From assembly GCA_002308775.1 (NCBI GenBank), contig DBVT01000033.1:1-6104 (forward strand): DNA of 6,104 nt. The letters are read 5' to 3'. The stretch comes from Mageeibacillus sp. UBA1257. Its GTDB lineage: Bacteria; Bacillota; Clostridia; UBA1212; UBA1257. The notes under the pieces were generated by a model, which was given only the letters and a program-made list of their open reading frames with translations, made no database searches and was not told the DNA's origin. Positions within the stretch are counted from its first letter, which is position 1. Each line of letters starts with the position of its first letter. Positions 1 through 4,472 of the stretch are shown here, in pieces. The translations under genes and the position numbers were made by a program.

Positions 1-524
1 GCGAAATACCAGGCGACCATCATTCTAACGTAATAATCGTCTGATCTGACGCTTGCGACAATATCCGAATATTCCTTTTTGAAAAGGTCACCCAGGAACC
101 ATCTCATGAAAATTCCGATGCCTGCTCTGCACGTGTATGTTTTTTCTGATCGAAGCCACCGTTCGCCTTCTTTTGCGGTATTATCCGGGTCTTTTCCCAG
201 TATTTTCGGAGAAATAGCGTCGCAAACGGCCCAATTGTCCACGTAAGGCAGAAATCTGTCGATCTCTCTGACGCACTCTTTGTAGTCTTTGATCTCGTTT
301 ATCAAAAGGGCGTGAAGCATGTTTTCATCGTAATAATAATGCGGAAGAACAGACATATAATCAGTATGCTCGGGTGATCTCGCAAGATCCTTCGCGATCT
401 TTCTGATCTCGGGAACTTTGACGCCGATCATCTTCTCTCTTTCGATTCCCGGCGTAAGTTTCCACTGGAAATCCGCATATTTTTCGTCCGCGTGACTTTT
501 CAGGATACTGACTGCATCGATCAT
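1..524 (-). CDS. AlkD-family DNA alkylation repair glycosylase (3' end beyond window)
   Basis: Open frame from ATG at 522-524 (minus strand) to the window edge: 174 codons, no stop. AlkD-type proteins are HEAT-repeat DNA glycosylases that excise alkylated (N3-/N7-alkyl) purines in the cytoplasm. Seen: an N-terminal helical region with GVKVPEIRKIAKDLA (residues 34-48), then YDENMLHALLI (65-75), VDNWAVCD (95-102) and MMVAWYF at the right end of the fragment (168-174). Trp98, Asp102, Arg133 and Trp172 match the order of the functional Trp109, Asp113, Arg148 and Trp187 of Bacillus cereus AlkD as I recall them; the Trp-Asp and Arg-Trp distances (4 and 39) agree exactly. The start is supported by AAGGAG (532-537, read on the minus strand) 7 nt upstream. 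AlkD proteins are usually about 220-240 residues, so roughly the last quarter is missing only because the window ends. It is transcribed divergently from the beta-galactosidase gene, with no evident functional link. The family is confident; the substrate range is inferred. Confidence 0.9.
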   Translation of the reverse strand, partial: MIDAVSILKSHADEKYADFQWKLTPGIEREKMIGVKVPEIRKIAKDLARSPEHTDYMSVLPHYYYDENMLHALLINEIKDYKECVREIDRFLPYVDNWAVCDAISPKILGKDPDNTAKEGERWLRSEKTYTCRAGIGIFMRWFLGDLFKKEYSDIVASVRSDDYYVRMMVAWYF

Positions 525-573
525 TTGAATTCTCCTTAAGGCGCGCATTTAACGCATCTCATCTTCTGCAATT

Positions 574-603
574 ATTTTATCTCAACCGTATATATACAGT
601 CAA
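574..603 (-). promoter_or_regulatory. Probable sigma-A promoter of the alkylation repair gene
   Basis: Read on the minus strand, a -35 box TTGACT (598-603) and a -10 box TAAAAT (574-579) are separated by 18 bp. Each box matches the sigma-70/sigma-A consensus at five of six positions. This would place the transcript start near 567, giving a leader of roughly 40 nt before the ATG at 524, with the AAGGAG ribosome binding site inside it. It is assigned by pattern only. Confidence 0.5.
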
Positions 604-608
604 ACGCA

Positions 609-618
609 TTTGCGCAAA
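609..618. promoter_or_regulatory. Candidate operator palindrome TTTGCGCAAA
   Basis: A perfect 10-bp inverted repeat, TTTGCGCAAA, lies in the divergent intergenic region, just upstream of the -35 box of the minus-strand repair gene and just upstream of the candidate beta-galactosidase promoter. LacI-family operators are typically short palindromes with a central CG, and that family commonly controls galactosidase genes, so this is a reasonable operator candidate. Symmetry stops at 10 bp: the next flanking bases (608 and 619) do not pair. No regulator gene is present in the window, and a 10-bp palindrome can arise by chance. Confidence 0.3.
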
Positions 619-622
619 ATCA

Positions 623-652
623 TTCGCGCCGAGCAACGAGATATGATAAAAT
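623..652 (+). promoter_or_regulatory. Weak candidate promoter for the beta-galactosidase gene
   Basis: TAAAAT (647-652) is a good -10 match, with TTCGCG (623-628) 18 bp upstream as a poor -35 (three of six). The -10 sits in an AT-rich run (641-663) with alternatives such as TATGAT (642-647), so the exact hexamer is uncertain. A promoter somewhere here is expected, because the upstream gene is divergent. The weak -35 would fit an activated or otherwise controlled promoter, but this is inference. Confidence 0.25.
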
Positions 653-678
653 ATACATATATTCATAGAGAAAGGATA

Positions 679-723
679 ATGTTGCGGAAGATCGATTCCC
701 GCATCGCGGTTTTTGTAAAATGA
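679..723 (+). promoter_or_regulatory. Possible 14-codon leader ORF coupled to the beta-galactosidase start
   Basis: ATG at 679-681 opens a frame coding MLRKIDSRIAVFVK that stops with TGA at 721-723. That stop overlaps the beta-galactosidase ATG (720-722) as ATGA, the classic arrangement for translational coupling by termination-reinitiation. An AAAGGA purine tract (671-676) precedes it. The spacing to ATG 679 is short (2 nt), but it is good (5 nt) for the in-frame TTG at 682, so translation might begin at either. The beta-galactosidase ATG itself has no purine-rich ribosome binding site: the bases before it are CGCGGTTTTTGTAAA. This makes a coupled leader the simplest explanation of how the gene is translated. 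The peptide resembles nothing I recognise and may have no function beyond its translation. Confidence 0.4.
683..714 (+). promoter_or_regulatory. Overlapping alternative RNA hairpins ahead of the beta-galactosidase gene
   Basis: Two stems share bases 699-702. Hairpin 1 pairs TGCGG (683-687) with CCGCA (699-703) and can be extended by AA (688-689) with TT (696-697) if C698 is bulged. Hairpin 2 pairs CCGC (699-702) with GCGG (706-709) around the loop ATC and is followed directly by TTTTT (710-714), like a very small intrinsic terminator. Only one can form at a time. The 4-bp stem is short for a working terminator, so the regulatory reading is tentative. Confidence 0.2.
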
Positions 724-3700
724 GATCACCCGATTTCAGCCTGATCGAAAATATTTCAGTTACGGGGCAAAACAGAAAAGCTCCTCGCGCAAGATTCATT
801 CCTTACAGGACGGAGGAAGCTGCTTTGAATGGAGCAAAAGCTCTTTCCGGATTTTTTAACGAGGAAAAAGGAAGAGCGATCCTGCTCAGCGGAGAGTGGG
901 ACTTTTACTTTTTTGACAATACAAGCGAGGCTTCAAAGGCGTTCGAAGATGATTTTCAAGGCGATAGCGAGAAGTATCTGCCTGACAGGATACCCGTTCC
1001 CTCTTCGTGGCAGATGTACGGCTACGGCATACCTCAGTATGTGAATGTGATCTATCCGATTCCCCTGGATCCGCCGCACGTGCCTTTTGAAAACCATGTC
1101 GGAGTATACAGGAGGGATTTTGAACTGCCCGAAAATTTTGCTGTCGATGAGATCGACCTGTGTTTTAACGGCGTGGACGCGTATTTCTTTGTTTATGTCA
1201 ACGGGGAGTATGTCGGAGCGTCGCAGGGATCTCGTCTGCCTTCCGATTTTGATATCACTGCTTTCGTCCATGCGGGTAAAAACGACATCATTGTCGCGGT
1301 CTGCCAATACGCATGGTCAACTTATCTGGAGGATCAGGACTGTTACAGACTGTCAGGCATTTTCAGGGACGTTTATCTGCTCGCAAGGCCGAAGAATCAC
1401 CTGGAAGATCTTACGGTAAAAACGGATCTTAAGAGCGTCACTGTGGAAGGGTTTATTTCTTCGAACGATTCATCAGAATATGAATTTAAAGGCAACGAGC
1501 CAGACAGTGTTCTTCTCTCGATTTTTGACGAAACGCATTCGAAAATATCCGAAAAACATGTTTTTACAGATAAAAGCGGCCGTTTTTACGCAAAATTCGA
1601 CATTGACGAGCCCCATCTCTGGACAGCCGAAACACCGTACCTGTATACAGTCACGATCGATATCTGCGGCGAGCATATCGCGCAAAACGTCGGTCTTCGA
1701 ACTGTAGCTGTCGGTCCTTTGGGAGAGCTTTTGATAAACGGCTCCCCTGTTAAAATAAAAGGCGTAAACCGCCACGACACACATCCCGATCTCGGGCACG
1801 CGGTTACTTTCTCAGATACGGAAGCCGAACTCAAAATGATGAAGAGGTTCAATATAAACGCGATAAGAACGTCTCACTATCCGAACGATCCCCGGTTTTA
1901 CGATCTGTGCGACAAATACGGGTTTTATGTGATCGCGGAGACTGATCTGGAAACTCACGGGACGGATTATTACAGGGACGAAAACGGAAACAGTGATCCG
2001 AACGTTCTGACGGACGATCCGGCGTGGGAAAAGGCTTACGTGGACCGCATGGAGCGAATGGTCTCCCACTATAAAAACCATCCGTGCATAATCATATGGT
2101 CGCTCGGGAACGAGTCTTTTTACGGAAGAAATCACAGAAAAATGATAGATTACGTGCGTAAAACGGACGATTCGAGGCTTCTTCACTACGAAGGCGCGGC
2201 TTATGCGGAAGAACTCGACATATTCAGCAGGATGTATCCGAATTACGCTTTTATGAAAGAATATTGCGAAAGATCTCTCGACGATTTCAAAAAAGGTCTG
2301 CCTTCAAAACCTCTGTTTTTGTGCGAATATTCACACGCGATGGGCAACGGTCCCGGAGATATCGGGCAGTATTGGGATATGATCTACAAGTATCCGAATG
2401 CGATGGGAGGATGCATCTGGGAATGGGCCGATCACTCTGTCAGGACGGTCGATACGGAAAACGGTCCCGCGACATGGCTCTCACGCAAAACGCTCAGTTT
2501 TAAAAATCCCGCAAGGAAAAATATCGATCTTGACACGTCAAAGGACAGCAGACCGTATTTCTCCTACGGAGGCAGATTCGGTGACGTTCCGAATGACGGA
2601 AACTTCTGCGTCGACGGCCTCGTAAACCCCGACAGGATACCGAGCACAGGTCTTCTGGAATACAAAGAAATAATATGCCCCGTGAGAGTGACCCAAAGCA
2701 GCGGCGATCCTCTCGAATTTTCGATCTTAAACACGTACGATTTCCTTCCGCTGAAGGATATTCTCATCAAATATACTGTTTCCGACATGAGAAAAGTGTA
2801 TTTTGAGGGAGCTTTCATATCAGATATCGGACCGCACAGATCTGAATCTTTTAGGCCTGATCTCGCGATACCTGATGCGTTCGAAGGCGATCTGACGATC
2901 GATTTTGAATTCTCCGGTCTGAAATGCCTCACGTTTGCCGATAAAGGACACGTCTTCGGGCACAGACAATTCATTCTTGCGCACAGGGACGCGACAGTCA
3001 GAAACATATCATCTGCTTCCTGTAAATTGGCCGTTCATGAGCAAAAAGGCGACCTGATATCAATAAAAGGAAAAGCTTTTGAATACGTTTTCGATCTTAA
3101 AAAAGGTATGCCCTGTTCGATGAAATACAAAGGAAAAGAACTCTTGGAAAAGACGCCCGATTTTACCGTTTGGAGGGCTCCGACAGACAACGACAGGAAT
3201 ATAAAAAATACGTGGACAGGTTATGGGCTGGATAAATCATCGTCCCGCTGCACCTGCTCTAAAATCGTCGAAAAGAATGAAAAATGTGTAAAAATATCTG
3301 CCGACCATGTGATCTTCAACGAAAAAGGCGACAATTTGATCAAATATCAGACAGTTTGGGAAGTTCTCGAAACAGGCGAGATCAAAGTCTCCGTCTGCGC
3401 TGATGTATCTGAAAAGTGCTGCGACCTTCCCCGCTTCGGCCTTGAGATCGTAATGCCCGAAGGATTTGAAAATGTGGAATATTACGGTTTGGGACCTCTG
3501 AATTCGTATATCGATATGCACGCCTTCTGCCGCCTCGGCCTGTTCGATTCGACAGTCACCGACCAGTTCACGCATTATATAAAACCGCAGGAGAACGGCA
3601 ATCACATTTTAACAAGATTTGCGTTTGTGAGCTCGTCCCGCGGCATCGGTCTTCTCGTAAAAGGCGCCCCTGATTTTTCTTTCAGCGCGCTTCATTACAC

Positions 3701-3932
3701 ACCTCTTGATATTTATTCCGCACCGATGGATCACCTGCTGAAAGATCGCAGTGAGGCGATCGTCCACATCGATTACAAAACAGCCGGCATCGGCTCCAAC
3801 AGCTGCGGTCCCGCGATAGACAGAAGATTCGCATTCTGCGAAAAAGCTTTCTCGTATTCGTTCTTCCTCATGCCCGTCGACAAAAACGAATGTGACATAC
3901 CCTGCGAAGGCCTTATTTTACCGAAGCAGTGA
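720..3932 (+). CDS. lacZ: Beta-galactosidase, glycoside hydrolase family 2 (LacZ-like)
   Basis: Hydrolyses terminal beta-D-galactosides such as lactose by a retaining mechanism. No signal peptide is visible, so it should be cytoplasmic. At 1070 residues it is slightly longer than E. coli LacZ (about 1024). Domain order: N-terminal sugar-binding domain (about 55-225, with YLEDQDCYRLSGIFRDVYLL), first Ig-like domain (about 227-333), TIM barrel (about 335-640), second Ig-like domain (about 655-755), and C-terminal beta-galactosidase small-chain domain (about 780-1050, with WRAPTDND and GIGSNSCGP). Catalytic residues: acid/base Glu465 in SLGNES and nucleophile Glu536 in LCEYSHAMGN; NRHDTHP (350-356) and AIRTSHYPN (381-389) also line the active site. 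Asp206 matches the metal-binding Asp201 of LacZ. ATG 720 is the only usable start: no ATG, GTG, TTG or CTG lies in frame back to the stop at 666, and family similarity begins near residue 7. Oddities: about 29 extra residues before YGGRFGD, Arg619 where Asp is usual, and GLGPLNSY in place of GRGPxENY. The family is certain; physiological substrate and any preference beyond lactose are inferred. Confidence 0.96.
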   Translation: MRSPDFSLIENISVTGQNRKAPRARFIPYRTEEAALNGAKALSGFFNEEKGRAILLSGEWDFYFFDNTSEASKAFEDDFQGDSEKYLPDRIPVPSSWQMYGYGIPQYVNVIYPIPLDPPHVPFENHVGVYRRDFELPENFAVDEIDLCFNGVDAYFFVYVNGEYVGASQGSRLPSDFDITAFVHAGKNDIIVAVCQYAWSTYLEDQDCYRLSGIFRDVYLLARPKNHLEDLTVKTDLKSVTVEGFISSNDSSEYEFKGNEPDSVLLSIFDETHSKISEKHVFTDKSGRFYAKFDIDEPHLWTAETPYLYTVTIDICGEHIAQNVGLRTVAVGPLGELLINGSPVKIKGVNRHDTHPDLGHAVTFSDTEAELKMMKRFNINAIRTSHYPNDPRFYDLCDKYGFYVIAETDLETHGTDYYRDENGNSDPNVLTDDPAWEKAYVDRMERMVSHYKNHPCIIIWSLGNESFYGRNHRKMIDYVRKTDDSRLLHYEGAAYAEELDIFSRMYPNYAFMKEYCERSLDDFKKGLPSKPLFLCEYSHAMGNGPGDIGQYWDMIYKYPNAMGGCIWEWADHSVRTVDTENGPATWLSRKTLSFKNPARKNIDLDTSKDSRPYFSYGGRFGDVPNDGNFCVDGLVNPDRIPSTGLLEYKEIICPVRVTQSSGDPLEFSILNTYDFLPLKDILIKYTVSDMRKVYFEGAFISDIGPHRSESFRPDLAIPDAFEGDLTIDFEFSGLKCLTFADKGHVFGHRQFILAHRDATVRNISSASCKLAVHEQKGDLISIKGKAFEYVFDLKKGMPCSMKYKGKELLEKTPDFTVWRAPTDNDRNIKNTWTGYGLDKSSSRCTCSKIVEKNEKCVKISADHVIFNEKGDNLIKYQTVWEVLETGEIKVSVCADVSEKCCDLPRFGLEIVMPEGFENVEYYGLGPLNSYIDMHAFCRLGLFDSTVTDQFTHYIKPQENGNHILTRFAFVSSSRGIGLLVKGAPDFSFSALHYTPLDIYSAPMDHLLKDRSEAIVHIDYKTAGIGSNSCGPAIDRRFAFCEKAFSYSFFLMPVDKNECDIPCEGLILPKQ

Positions 3933-3938
3933 TCTTTC

Positions 3939-3967
3939 TTGCTTTTTCGCGTAAAATGCTGTACTAT
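3939..3967 (+). promoter_or_regulatory. Weak candidate promoter for the YhbY-like gene
   Basis: TTGCTT (3939-3944) and TACTAT (3962-3967) are separated by 17 bp in the 66-bp gap after the beta-galactosidase stop. They match consensus at about three and four of six positions. A housekeeping ribosome-assembly gene would be expected to have its own promoter. No terminator is visible between the two genes, so read-through from the beta-galactosidase transcript is equally possible. Confidence 0.25.
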
Positions 3968-3998
3968 TCACAACGCAAAGCGCATTTCGGAGGAAATT

Positions 3999-4292
3999 AT
4001 GTTAAACAGCAAGCAGAGAGCAAATTTGAGAAGCGTCGCCACGGCGCTCGATACGATCCTTTACATCGGCAAAGGGGATCTTACGGACAATATCATAAAA
4101 CAGGCTGACGATGCCCTGACAGCGAGAGAGCTTATAAAAGGTAAAGTTCTGGAAACTTCTGAGCTTTCCTCCCGCGAGGTCGCGGATCTGATCGCGGAAA
4201 AACTGGATGCCGACGTCGTCCAGGTCATCGGGAGCAAATTCGTCCTCTTTCGCAGGAATTTCGAAAAAGCGAAATACGACGATCTTCTGTAA
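3999..4292 (+). CDS. yhbY: YhbY-like CRM-domain RNA-binding protein (ribosome assembly)
   Basis: A 97-residue protein that consists entirely of one CRM (YhbY) RNA-binding domain. YhbY of E. coli and YqeI of Bacillus subtilis are its relatives; the family associates with pre-50S ribosomal particles and is thought to help large-subunit assembly in the cytoplasm. Seen: LNSKQRANLRSVA (2-14), ILYIGKGDLTDNIIKQ (20-35), DDALTARELIKGKVL (37-51), the strand VVQVIGSKFVLFRR (75-88) and a short basic/acidic tail. The start at 3999 was preferred over an upstream in-frame ATG at 3939 because GGAGG (3989-3993) lies 5 nt before it and the conserved domain begins at once; the upstream start would add 20 residues with no family similarity. 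One oddity: the GxxG loop, usually GKGG in Firmicutes, reads GKGD (24-27). It is followed by a strong stem-loop terminator and faces the convergent Ig-like protein gene. Confidence 0.93.
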   Translation: MLNSKQRANLRSVATALDTILYIGKGDLTDNIIKQADDALTARELIKGKVLETSELSSREVADLIAEKLDADVVQVIGSKFVLFRRNFEKAKYDDLL

Positions 4293-4310
4293 GATACATT
4301 CAGTTGCACA

Positions 4311-4362
4311 AACACAAAATAAAAACGGGAAGCTTTTACGCTTTCCGTTTTTGTTTTGTGTT
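4311..4362. terminator. Bidirectional intrinsic terminator, 23-bp stem
   Basis: The arms 4311-4333 and 4340-4362 pair over 23 bp with only two G-U wobbles (4329/4344 and 4320/4353) and no mismatches, around the 6-nt loop TTTTAC. The core is a GC-containing stem (4326-4333 with 4340-4347) followed by TTTTTGTTTT (4348-4357) on the plus strand. The facing A-rich arm gives a T-rich tail on the minus strand. It lies 19 bp after the YhbY stop and 110 bp beyond the stop of the convergent gene, so it can end both transcripts. Confidence 0.9.
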
Positions 4363-4472
4363 CGTGACCGATTGTGAGGCTTTTTAAGCCGTTCCGTGTC
4401 TGAGACTAATTAATTCTTGTTTATTGTCGCAAAATGTCTCTATCAGCCCTTTAAACGCGTCTGGAGCGCATT
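4363..4472. other. Convergent intergenic spacer without a gene
   Basis: This stretch lies between the terminator and the stop codon of the Ig-like protein gene. It holds a small hairpin, GGCTT-TTT-AAGCC (4378-4390), with no T-tract beyond it on the minus strand, and an AT-rich patch around 4409-4424. I see no gene or convincing control site. Confidence 0.6.

Noticed and set aside
933..3605. Several open frames of 75-147 codons on both strands within the beta-galactosidase gene.
   Set aside because: They lie wholly inside a gene with full-length family similarity, and show no domain, plausible start site or conserved motif of their own.
3939..3998. A longer YhbY-like protein starting at ATG 3939.
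   Set aside because: The 20 added residues have no family similarity, and this start lacks a ribosome binding site. ATG 3999 has GGAGG 5 nt upstream and begins directly at the conserved domain.
4378..4390. Hairpin GGCTT-TTT-AAGCC as a second terminator for the minus-strand gene.
   Set aside because: The stem is only 5 bp and no T-tract follows it on the minus strand; the 23-bp stem-loop just beyond is a far better terminator.
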